Below the pieces are notes generated by a model. It ran no database searches. It was not told the origin of the DNA and worked only from the letters and a program-made list of their open reading frames with translations. Below are positions 17,634-30,100 of a DNA stretch of 64,000 nt, in pieces. Numbering within the stretch: the stretch's first letter is position 1; each line of letters begins with the position of its first letter. The position numbers and the translations under genes are program-made. Source of the DNA: a virus; IMG/VR virus record IMGVR_UViG_3300048597_000118, positions 37,170 through 101,169 of that record; one strand, written 5' to 3'.

Positions 17634-18106
17634 ACTCCGCTCTTCTAATTAACCCCGGTTTATTCGAGTGTGGTGTAGCCTCATACGACCCAGAAATACC
17701 TACTGCAGGTAGATTCTGGATTTTACCCACAGGCTACCCACATCGACGCTGGGATATCACCGAAGACCAACTAAAGAATCTATCTATTGTTAGGTCCCGG
17801 GTAAATGAAGACGCAGCTAAAATTCTTAGCCAGAGATACCAAATAGCCAATTGGCTCTCAGTTAGTCAGTTAGCCCCAGTATCGTTAGCAGAATGGTTAG
17901 GCGTTAGTGAAGACCCTTTTATAAGACAATATGGCTATCCCATGTTGATTATAGAAGCAGTCAAAATGGAAGTAGAGAACCTAAGCCGCAAGATTAAGCA
18001 AAAGCAAGCTGAACAAGAACAAAGACTAAAAGAAGCCGTCCATAATCCTACCTTGTCTGCCCTAGGAGGAAAACACGGTGACCCGCTATCTAAAGTCTTC
18101 CGTTAA
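17540..18106 (+). CDS. -1 frameshift extension of the tail assembly chaperone
   Basis: The -1 frame is open from upstream of 17540 to a TAA at 18104-18106 and has no start codon with a ribosome site. Its downstream part is clearly coding (for example SVSQLAPVSLAEWLGVSEDP, then a coiled coil around VENLSRKIKQKQAEQEQRLK). A plausible slip site is TTG-GAA-AAA-C at 17538-17547. The fused product would be about 425 residues. This matches the lambda GT-like long chaperone. The exact slip point is inferred and could lie elsewhere in the overlap. Confidence 0.55.
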   Translation, partial: GKTWFEQARFNARTQTQANLQAAGQQCSRIVNSALLINPGLFECGVASYDPEIPTAGRFWILPTGYPHRRWDITEDQLKNLSIVRSRVNEDAAKILSQRYQIANWLSVSQLAPVSLAEWLGVSEDPFIRQYGYPMLIIEAVKMEVENLSRKIKQKQAEQEQRLKEAVHNPTLSALGGKHGDPLSKVFR

Positions 18107-18114
18107 GTTTGCCG

Positions 18115-18147
18115 AGCCCGACTCAACTAGAGCCGGGCTTCTTTTTT
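18115..18147 (+). terminator. Intrinsic terminator before the giant gene
   Basis: AGCCCG / CGGGCT (6 bp) with a 13-nt loop is followed by TCTTTTTT. It lies between the frameshift product stop and the start of the 5173-codon gene and would limit transcription of the giant relative to the chaperone. Confidence 0.6.
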
Positions 18148-18194
18148 AGAAGTAGAGTAAGACTATAGCCCCCTCTATTTGAAGCGCCCTTACC

Positions 18195-21100
18195 GTGTCA
18201 GATTTTACTTACACTTCAGACCCGGCTCTACAAAAACTTATAGAGCTTCTAAAAAACCAAGAAATAGTCCAGGCAGTTAAGGAGAAGCTTGCTGCTAGTG
18301 GACCGGCTATGACAGCCACTATCTTCTCAAGACAGTTAGCACAAGCCTTAAATGAAGTAGTAAGTGATAAAGGACTTCAAGCTGAATATAGTATCACAGT
18401 AGAGCTGGTAGACGCCTATTTAAAATCGGAGAACAGAGAAAGAGATGTTTTTCCAGAACAACAGGCACAATGGGCGCGGCTTAGATCCAACGTAGCTGGA
18501 CATTCTATAACCGCCGACTTTGTAGAAGATGTACACACTAAGCATTTAGACCCTTACAAAGCCATAAAGGACTTCTCAGATAAGTTCAAAGGCAATGTAG
18601 AGACTAAGGGGTTTGCTTCTAGCATCGGAGCCCGTGGACTAAACGTAGACCAAAGTTCTGAGCGGACGTTTACTTACTATGACGACAATGCCAGATTCCA
18701 GGGTAATAGACTAGCTGAGTCTATAGATAGTGACGGTAGGTTTAGTAGGCAACTAAAACTTACTTCTGATAGTTACGCTACCCCGCAAGGGTATATCAGT
18801 AGACCAGCTACCCAAGATTATTACAACCTATTTGCCGATAAAGAGCGGTCTGGTATGGGCTTTAGAGGCTCTATCTTCCAAGTTCAAGAGGCGGGCTTTA
18901 TGTCGGGTATAACACAGCGCACTGGCAGTACTGAGTTAGTCACCCAAAGATTATCTTCTGTACAAGTCATATCAGCTGCATATGACAAAGAGGAAGAAGC
19001 TTCCAGCCCTATGAACTTATATGGATCTAACGATGTCAGCATATATGCTTCTGAAGTCTTAGCCGAGCGTCACAAAAGACCATTAAAAATGATGGGCATA
19101 GAAATGCCCGGAGGGTCTGTACACGCTAAATTGGGTTACTGGTATAAAGAAGGTACAGCCGGCGATGTAAACGATGTGCAGTCTTTCTTCATCAGCTCTC
19201 AGAACTTAACCCATACTTTATCTCGGTCTAACACAGTAGAAGACATGCTGTTGATTAATAGACCGTCTGACGAAGCAGGGCTGTCTACTTTTAATTCTGT
19301 AGCTAAAGAATTAAAGATAGCCGCCGATGCTCTGATTAGTGTCGCCAGAGACCAAGCTCAGAATAATACTGCTATAACTAGCCTTTCTGATATATCAGCC
19401 TCTAGGAGCTTCTTCAGACGTTTTACAGACAATATAACGGCAGCAGCGGGTACAGAGGTTAACAAAGAAAACCGGACTATCTTCGCTAACCAAGAGATTA
19501 AAGGTCAGTTTAGCCGTATGTTTAAGGAAGCTGCTGAGTCTAAGTCTAACAAGCTTATCATTACACAACAGTACTTTGAGCAGTCCTTAATAGGCAGAGA
19601 AGGAGATTTTGGCTCAACATTACTATCTGACTCTGATGTTGGTTATTTACAAAGTTTGGCGTCTAGAGGCGGCATCAAAATTGGTGTGACCGGCTCTAGT
19701 ATGGGCGGCGACTCCCAAGGTCTTTTTAGTTTGTTAGATAAGTTCGAAGCTGCAAAACCTGGAAAGCTGACTGGGTCTCAGCTAAAGCGGTATAACCTGC
19801 TTAAAACATTAATTAGTGGTCAGCCTGGTCAGGAAAGTGCCTTCACCTTAATGCCGAGCCAATATCTACATAGTAAGTCTATGGCTATGTTTAGTGGCTC
19901 TGGAAGACTATTGGAGTACGCGTTGGGCTCTGCCAACTTCAGTGAAAAAGCTCTGGTGCCAGCGTCGAGGCAAGAGCCATCAGATGAATTTGGGTTAAAG
20001 ACTACAGACAACATAGAAGTAGCTGGTTTCTTTAGGACTAAAAACAATAGTCTGAGTCTGCTATCCAAAGCTGACCAACAGCGTATAAAAGACAATTACT
20101 TCTACGGCATAGGTAGATACCAAGAAGGAAAAGAGTCAGAGGAAGAGATAGACGACCCTAACGGTCGATTAATTAACAGGTATGGTCGTGATTTACGCCA
20201 CCGCTATCAAGGTGCCCAAGTACAGCAAAAAGGCAGCGCTAAATTCGTTAAGTCTGCCATAGAAATGATAGAAGGTATGGGCGGCAAAGAATATTCTGCT
20301 GAAGGGTCTTCAGATGCACTGTTCAGGTATAAAAAAGAATATATCCTCGACTCCCAGTCTGACTCTGGGTACAGATTAGTAGGGCTGAAATTAAACATAG
20401 CCCAGCCAATTTCAAGTGGCAAAGACTACTCTATTAGTCTAACCATAGGTTCAGAGTTCAAATCTATACAAACTGGTCGTGGTGGAGGGTATAAGACTGT
20501 AGAGTCGCCTATGGTCTACATCAATAAGACCCAGCGCTTTATGACTGGTGCAGTCTTTAAAAACGCCACGGATACTACCTTCCATTTCATGCGCTACAAC
20601 GAACTGGATGGAAAAATAGGTTTGGCGGCGCTCAAACCACAAGAAAGTTATGAAGCTAACTCTTTAGATGTGTTGGGTGGCTTCCTAACTACCATGCAAA
20701 CCAGCATGAATTACGAAGCTAAAGTCCGTGGTATTGCTTATACCTATGAAGCATTAGGCGCAGACATAATGAAAAAGTCCGCCGAGAGGGTAATTGCAGA
20801 AAAAGTAACTGCTTTATACCTATACTCTTCTGCTGGTGAAACACCTACAGAAACCCAAATAAGGACTGTACTCGACGCCAGACGACAAGGGCTAGGTGCT
20901 TTGTTGTCGTTGGTCCAAAAGAGTGGACGATTAGGCGACGTACTTCAAAATACACAATACGACTTCTCTGGCAATATCACTAAATCGGACATCATACCTA
21001 ATAACTGGGGTGACTCTTCCGCAGTCAGACGTGAAAGGAGAGTAGGTTTACAAAACATATTTAAAGATGTTATTCGCGACGCCAACTCTGCTAACACTCA

Positions 21101-24100
21101 AGACTTAGCAAAAAAACTAGTCAACAACTTTAATGCCGCCCTACAGAAATCCGTCGGACTTCTACCTGACGACATACGAGACTATACTTCCGGCTTCACT
21201 GGGCAATATAACGACATCATCATGCAGATATTTGCTGCCACTCCAGTAGGCATGCAGATTTATAAGGATGCTGTTAGCGCCGGTTATAGCGAATCTTACT
21301 CCAGACAAGTAGACGCTTATTCTCAACCACACACCGAAAACTATAGCCACGGTCAGTCCTTGCACTCTAAACCAGTGGTAGGTATCACTCCAGAGAATAT
21401 GGACCTATTCCGCTTAGTTTCCCCTATGTTAGGAGCTAACCCTGATGCTGTGGGCGGTAAAGTTGGTGGTTTAATCCTTAATCCTTATCCTTTAAGTCAT
21501 GGAGAACAGTTAGGTAATAGCACCGGCGGACAATATCTACGCACAGTAAGTAAGTCAGTAGGGCGTGCCCAGGTCCAACCATTTACACAACAAATAGGTG
21601 GCCTCACTAAGATTCAAGGCGGCGCCCCAGTCGTCTATAACATGCTTGGCGTGGCCAGCTCTATGCCCACACTCCAAGCTATAGACCGCCAAGGGTATAA
21701 GGAGAGGTCTGCCCAAGTCTTGTCAAAAATGGGACTCAAGGACGCGGAGGCAACTAACATAGTTAAGAGCTTAGAATCTCAAACCTTTGACCCTGTATTT
21801 GGTGGGAAAAGTAAAGAAGAAGACGAAGAAGCTAAAGAGTACGACCTGCTCTACTACTTCCCTTATGCCAAGACAGAGCAAATCATGCAACGGATGAAGA
21901 ACCTACTCTCCACCCGTCCTATGTTTGACGCTTCTAGGGAATTCATAGACTACTCTTATTCTCTAGGGCTTTTAGGTCGTTATTCTAATTACCAAATGGA
22001 AGGGGGTGATAAGAAAGACTTCTTAACCTCTCCATCTGACCTGATCGGTGGTCGGCTCTTAGATAGCATGCCAATCCAACAATTTGAATCCATAGTAGCC
22101 AGAACTGAGGCTAAATACACAGACAAGCAAAGAGAAGCAGCAACTGAATATAAAAAGATACTTAGTGACCCAAAGGCTAGTCGTGAACAAAAGATAGCTG
22201 CCGGTCGAGCATTACAGGAAATAGACCAGCCTATAATGCTCCAACTGGCTAAAGACAATGCTATTGATGTCTATGCAGTTGGCAAAGGGTATATGGGTAG
22301 TGAGCGCCCACGACTTAATATCCTTGTGGCCGGAGCTACTCAATTAGCAGACTACGGGATATATAACACTAGTTACCGTAAAGACACCTATAAATATGGG
22401 ATGAAGTTGTTAAAACCTCACCCAGTTCAAACGAATATCACTTTGAGTGGGGGGCAGATAGGTCCGGCGTCTTTACAGAGCGCAGTTCAGAAATATCTAC
22501 AACCTGGTACTGTCTTCATCGCTAGAGATACCACCATACAACACACGCAAGTAATTCAAGCCTTTAATGAGCAACTTAAGGATGCTTTAGAGGTTTCAGT
22601 TAAAGAAGTAGGTGTCACTAAAGGTCTGGAGGCAGTGAAGTTTAGTGTAGACACCAGTAGTAGTCTTACTAGACAAAGCATTAGGCAGAGTATAGTAACG
22701 GCTTTAGGGAGCGCAAATATAGACAACACTGAGATAGATGCTATATACAAAGGTGCCGTAGCTAAACTAAGGGGCGAAAACCAAGGTATTCGTGTAATAA
22801 CTGACTACAAGACCGGGCAAGTTGGGTATGTTTTGGGTCGTGGGGCTTACCAAAGCGGACGCCAAGTAGGGGAAGTATCTTCACTAAATACCACTAACGT
22901 CAAAATAGGGGATTTAGACCCTGGGGACGCCGCATTTAAGATGTGGGGTTTTATGTCTTATGACGGCGGACATGCTCAACCTCTACAAATTAGAGTGCCT
23001 GCTATTACTGGGGATGAACTTAACTCCATAAGTGTTTTAGGTGAGACTACCGTTATAGCTATGACAGGTAATACTGCCACTATAGATACCCAGTTCTACA
23101 ACGTAGAAGATTTTATGAGTGGTATGCGGGCCGGCTCTATCATTCCTAAAGGACCTATGAAGGGCGGTAAGAGAGAGTTATTCGAAGCCGCTGTTGGTCT
23201 AATAGGTCAAGAGTCTATTAACTTACTTCCGTCTACGGTAAAAGGACCTGGCGAGACTAGTATCAAAGCCGAAGATGTTTACTCTATGATCAGCCCTTCT
23301 CAAGTCAAAGCCTTTAACTTTGAGATTGGTTTGATGATGCTTGCCGATAAACAAGAGAGTGGCATCTATAAACGTCTGACTGACGCTGATACGGGCGGCG
23401 TTAACGTGGCCATGGCGCTGTCTATGCTATTCCTTAACTCCAAAGCAGATGATATTGGAGGTAAAGATAATCTGGCTATGTTATATGACCGTCTCAGTAA
23501 CACTTTATCTAGTGAGCAAAGAGATGGTAAAAGTGCTTATGGTAAGCAATATGCCGCCGCCCTACGGGCTAAAAAGTCTCTATTAAAGTTAGGGCAGACA
23601 GACTCAACTACAGCCTTTACTTCTTTTAGTAGTGCGCCAGGCTCTGCATCTTTAGCTATGTTCAGTGCTTTGGCGGGCTTTGGTAAATGGACTAGTGACT
23701 CTGAAAGTATAGAATCAGCACTTCTAAATCAAATCATTACAGCCTTAGGTACTGATAAGAAAGAGGCTGAAGCTGCTCAAAAGAGACTATCTGACGCAGC
23801 TAAAGGTCTGATGGACTATGCCTTTGCTGAAAAGTCTCGGGGTGGTGTCATTATAGAAGACTTTGAGACTAAGCCTTTAGGGCTATTGTCGTTCTTAACT
23901 AAAGCTAGTGCTGATATTTATAGAGACTTAGATAAAGAACAGTTGAGGAAAACCCGCGCCTTGGGCGAAGTTATTCTCAGCAGCAAAAGCCTATTTACCT
24001 CGCCAGAGAGTCTAATAGTTGATGTTGATGGTTTAGATGAGACTTATAAAAAATCCAGGGATTCCGTTCTGGTAGCCCTGAGTAATCTATTCTCTGTAGG

Positions 24101-27100
24101 AGAATCTACTTCTCGTAGGAAGCAAATACAAGTAGAGATGCAGCGCCGTAAGGCTTACTTGTTAGCAGGAGAAATCCATAAGATATCAGGGGGTGATATA
24201 GATGCGGCACAGCGAATACTTAATCCGACCCTAAGCGTAGACGAATTCTTAACTAGAGCAGGTATAGCACAGCAACGTAGGATTCTACCTGAAGGTATGA
24301 AGCCCCGCACAGGGTTAGAATCCCGCTTTGCTACTGTAGACCTCTGGAGCTCCATGCAGAGTATGTATGCTAAATCAGGGTCGGAACCAAGTCTAAAACA
24401 GCTGGGTGTCAGAGAGTTTAATCCTTACTTAGAAGCCATCAATCAATTAGTAGGCAAAGGTCAAACTCAAAGGTCTGTCTTAGATGACCTTATTGCTTCT
24501 ACAGGAAGTACCGCTACAGATTCTCAAAAGACGTTGCGGTCTAATTTCGAAGACACCCTCCGCAAATTAGTTGTTCGACGTAGTGCTATGGGTCCACAAC
24601 TCCTTGAAGTGCAGGAAAGATTGGAGAAACTGGGTATTACCGACTTTTCTGCTAATTCTGAATTTGGCAAGCTACTAGGTTCTTATCAAGAAGGAATAGT
24701 GGAGTCTATAGACACCTATGAGGTATCTAAGGTATCTACAGTAGACGCATTGATGGGCTTTTATAGTTCTACAGAAGCCTACGCCGGTTTAGCTGATGAG
24801 ACTATACAGAAGGCTATGCTGACACAAGCTCAACGTATGGGATACTCTTTGCCTAGTCAAAAACTAATCAGAAGCATACTAGATAAAATCAGTAAGAGCA
24901 CCCAAGATTCTGACATTACAGAAGGTGAGTACCGGGCGTTAAAAGAAGTGGAGTTGGTGTTTGAAGGTATTACGGCGGCTATTCAGCAGGCCCGCACCAT
25001 TACTCTACCAATGGAGACTAACTTCAGCAAAATTAGCACGCCGGCGGGTAGTAAAGACTCTACGGCCCTAGAAGGTCATCTTAGTCGTTCTATGACTGAG
25101 CGGCAGCTAAAACAGTATACTTATGCGCTGGAAGAGTTTGCTGATTTAACCTCCGTACAAAACGCTCTGATGAGTCTTACTAAGGCTTACTACGGCTCTA
25201 TACCAAACGCTAAACAGCGACAGTCTTTAATCAGTATGGACTTGTCTAACATCAATTCTTGGCGTTGGAATGACTTAGAACGTAATAAACAGGGCAAATT
25301 GGTTAGGTCTCAAGGTGAGGCTAAAGGTCAAACACAGGACGCTCACTCTAAACAGTTCCTATGGGATTACTTGGCTAATTACAACAGTCTTTATCGTAAT
25401 GCACTACCTGGAGAAGACAGTGAAGTCGGCTTCTCTCGCATAAGCATAGACAATTTTATTAATACGGGTAGGGCTCAAACAGATGTTATGAGCACAATGG
25501 AGCGTATTAATATCATCGCCTACGGTCCAGCTGGTAAGTCTGATGACCCTGCTGAAGAATTACAACGCCGTGCCACTAATTCAGCCACGTTTACTTTTGA
25601 TGAGCTCAGTGAAGGTATTTCACGTAAACGCACTACGGATAAACTCGTTAAATTGGCTTCTTCTGGTTTAGACCAGTATCTAGCATATATAGACAGTACC
25701 GATTTACCTGAATCAGATAAAAAGGCAGTAAGTGAGATACTAGCTAAAGAAAGAGGGCTATATAAGTCTCAAATAAACTACTTTGTCGCAGAGAGTATTA
25801 AAGGGAAAAGGTCTAAAGATGAAATTCTTGGCGATGATATATTCAGACAAGGTATAGATGACGCAGAAGTGCAGCGTATTAAACCATTTATTCCTGGAGA
25901 TAGAGGGATATTAGGTTACTTCAACTTCTTAGAAGAGTCACTAACGCCATTGAAGGAAAGCGAATCTAAGACTTGGCTGTCTACTGTTTTAAGTGGTGAT
26001 TCTGCAAGAGCTAACGCCAAACTGCGTCAAGACGAGATAGAACGACTGGCGGCGCCTGGTGGTAACATACACCAGAAAATACAACACGCCCAGGCACAAG
26101 ACCAAGGCGCTGCGTATTTAGAAGGAATGAAAAGTATATATAAGACCCTTCAAGGTATGCCTACAGGCAGGAAGTCTGTTAGCACACGAGGCAGACGTAT
26201 AAATGCACTAAAACGAAGCATTGAAAAAACACAGTTTATATCGCTCTACTCCTATGAAATAGCTTCTACTGAAGGTGGGCTACTAAGACTACAGCACCGC
26301 ACTAACATGCGCGGCGAGAAGTACAGTGAGACCGGTTTAATCTTAGGGTTAGATGTCTTAGAGAAGATGTCTCTACTATTCCAAAACAGCAGTCACGAGG
26401 CCTTGGTAGCTCAACAGGATTTGGTGACTAAGTTAGCTGCTGCTAAAAACATCATTGACCGCGTAGAAACTGGTTTAGTTAAAGGTTATCTAGGCGAAGA
26501 GGTAGATGTTAAGGCCACTGGTGTCACTCAAGAAGAATGGCAGCAGTTACGCGACCTTCAACAGGCCATGATGGCGTCCAAAATAACCGCTGTCAGTATT
26601 TTGCAGAATGAGAACAGTATTAGACAAGCCACTGGCAACCGTCTTAATATGATGGGCTCTTCTTTCATTGCCATGAATAGCTTCTTAGTAGGCGCTACTG
26701 AAGTGGCATTAGGGGCACGGTTTGATTCCGCTGCTGGTGTAACTACAGCCGGTGGGTATATGCGGTTTATGGCTAACGTAGCGCCGCGCACCAGAGATAT
26801 GGATAAATACCTTTTGGTAGACCCAGACCAACGTAAATTCCTCATTGGGCATTACAAAGAAGAGCATGACCTACAAAAACAAATAGCTGCAGCTGAAGAA
26901 ATAGGCGCTGCAGATAAAGTCCAAGCGTTGACTAATGAACTTCGTAGGTGGCAAGACTTACTCAGTATGGACCCTGAAAATCAGGTTACATCTCTAAACG
27001 AGAAGTTATTATCTATAGATGAGCAGATTGCACGGCAGAAAAATACAGTCGAATTTAAAAGCTTAGTTGACCCTGCTTCAAAGCGTGATGCAGAAGAGCG

Positions 27101-30100
27101 CCTAAATGCATTACAGAAAAAAAGAGGCATGATTAGTGATACTGCGTCAGCTATTACTAAGAGAGTGGGGAGTTATGTAGCACCTATACAAAAGACTAAA
27201 ATAAGCGAATCCCAGCTTAGCACTTTCGAAGAACTATATGGTCATCTAAAAACTATAGAGGCTCACGGTGAAAGTCAGGCTACCTTTGGTGGGTCTGAAG
27301 ATGAGAGTAAAGATAAGTTATTATCTATGCTTTCTAGACTAGAAAGCCTTATTGCTGGAGCAGAGTCTGATGAAGGTATGGATATAGCTTCTTATAGACT
27401 ATTTAAGTCAGAAGATATATTTTCGTATGTAGGCAGAGGGCAAAACGCACTTAAGAGTATTGTTTCCTCTGTTGTAGATATAACCAGCTATGAAGGCTCT
27501 AATAGTGACCAGCCTCTAGTAACGACAAAACAGAGAAGTGATGCGGTTAAGCAAACCACCGACAACATAATAAAAGAATTTTCTGATATAGACCTAAGCA
27601 TCAAACAACAATCTATGGGTCAAGACGCTACTAAGACAGCTAGAGTGTCTCAGGTCAATAAGGTAGCTGAAGCCGCCAAGATGAAAGACCTTTACTCTGA
27701 CCTATCTAAAGTCAAGGAGTCTAAACAGTATGACCGTAAAACCCTCAGTAAAGTGCTTCAAGTTCTTCGTTATAGCGGCGACCAAATCACAGATGGTGGG
27801 CTTACTGTTACAGACAGTGTTATCTCAACTATATTCTCCAGTTTTGACAGGCTAAACAAAGGCGAGTCATTAGATATCGACACTTACAGACTTTTTAATT
27901 TAGATGGTGGAGACCATAGGAAAGCCTTTGATGGATTCTTAGGTAAGATACTTACCATGTCCGAACAAGGTACTTTTACGGCTGATGAAGCTAACCAGTT
28001 ACTAGATTCAGAAGATAAAAACCACAAAAAGGCATTCAAAGACTTTTTAGATAAAGTACTAACTAAAACGAAAAAAGACCCGTCTCTAGCCGGCGATGTT
28101 TATAAGTTATTTGAAGTAGAAGGGGAAAAATATAGGAATATCTATGACCAAGGAGTTTATAACAGTTTTCTAAGTAAACTCTTAACAAAGGCTAAAAAGG
28201 AGTCCTTTGCCGCAGACCGTGCTTATCAAAAACTAGGTAAATGGCATGACTTACTCTCTGATTACGCTTTGGCCTACGCAGAAGGTGAAGGAGACTCAGG
28301 TAAGGCCCGCACTTTTACCCAAGCTGAACTCTTAGAAGCTTATGAGTCTAGCGGTAAGTCCCGCACTCTTATCGAACTAGAACTTATAACAGGTCAGACG
28401 GTAACTAGCCAAAATCGTAACGAAGTGATGGCTAAAGTGGACTCCCACTTCCTACGTTCTGATATCCTGGCTAACCGTCAAGGTATGCCTTCTTATGCCG
28501 CAGCTGGTCCAAGAGGTGTCGCCGCTGCCATTAGCTCCCTACAAGGCGTCACTATGGAAGAAATGCGTAAACGAGGTCAACTCGTTAATAGTCTTTTCAC
28601 ACCAGATGAAAGCGCCGACAATACTTTAATGATGATAAGCGCCTTCGGGTTCCAATTCATGGGATTAGGTGACTACGACGGTGACTCTTATCAAGCTGCT
28701 TTAAGCAGCGTAACTAAAGCACAAAGTACCATAGCGCGAACTAATGAAGAGTTAACTACCTTAGAAGAAAGGCTTAATCGTCTTAAAAAAGATAGGAAAC
28801 AGCAAGAAGAACGCAGAGCAATAGTAAAAACTAGCGCCGACACTGAAGAGCGTAGCAGAGTAAATAAAAGAATAGAGGAGTTAAACCAGCAGATTAGGAT
28901 TACTGAAGCCAAGCGCAGACAAGTTAAAGACTCTAATTACAGGGCTACTAGAGACCTACGGGATATTAACCGTGAGGCACGCGAGACTCAGTCTGTTAAA
29001 TCAGGGAAGGCTTATAAAGGATTGCGTTCTTATGTGTCTTCCTATCTAGCTTTACCTTCTTACCTATTTGGGGATTCAGTAACTGGTTCTGATGACACGT
29101 CTATCTATGAGTTTGGCCTTCAAGACGACGAGTTGGCGGGCACAGTTAAGCAATACAGAGACACAATTAGTGGGTATAGTGACCGGTCTACGGACTCTAC
29201 TAACTCTGTTGGTGCTTTTGCTTGGTTGAAGACAGCAAAAGGCGGTGCTGTAGCCATTGATAAGTCTGGAAAACTAGACTTTGACGTTGATGGTATACGT
29301 AAAAGCCGTGGTTCTACTGCTAGCACTATGACCATTAATAAGATGGTCGCTGCCGCCGAACAGTGGAATCAAGCCCTTATCAAAGAAAAAATACACGAGA
29401 AGATAGCGAAGAATAGCGCTTTAGATGAGGCCAAAGCTCGGCAGTCAGTAATAGAAGATATACAAAAGATGTCAGTAGATAGTTATATGAAGGAGGTTAC
29501 TGAGTTTCAGAACAGGTCTGAGGCTATATTCATGTCTATGTCTACATCAGGCAAGATATTTACTAATGTAGCTGGGAGCCAGATTAGTCCTGCGGACCTT
29601 AACTCTATCCAGTCAATTATGGGAACGACTGGTGGCGGGCTACTAGGTAAAGTCTATAACACTGTAGTGCCCAGCGCCGCCACTCAATTAACAGACTCGC
29701 TGATGAACCGTATGATGAGCAATGACTCCGTGCGGGCAGATTTCTTACGGTCAGTTAGTAACCTACAAGAGTCAGCAAGTGGATATACCTCTGTTTCTGT
29801 CTTGGGTAATACTTTAGGAAAAATAGCTGAAAGCTTAGGATCTATGACCAATGTTGGCGGCGTGCCTTGGGAACTCAGCATGGCAGATAAGGAAGCCAAG
29901 GCTTCTACTGCTTATAGGTTTATGCTGACGACTCAACAGTACCTCCGAGATGCTGCTTTGAAACCTAAAGGTAAAGTTGGTCTGGTAGAGATGGCGCGTA
30001 AATTCCGCCTAAGTGCTAGCGCCATTAGTCAAATAACAGACTTAGGTATACAAGGCATAGACGAAGATGTTCTGAGTAAGACTGTAGGCTATGACAGTCT

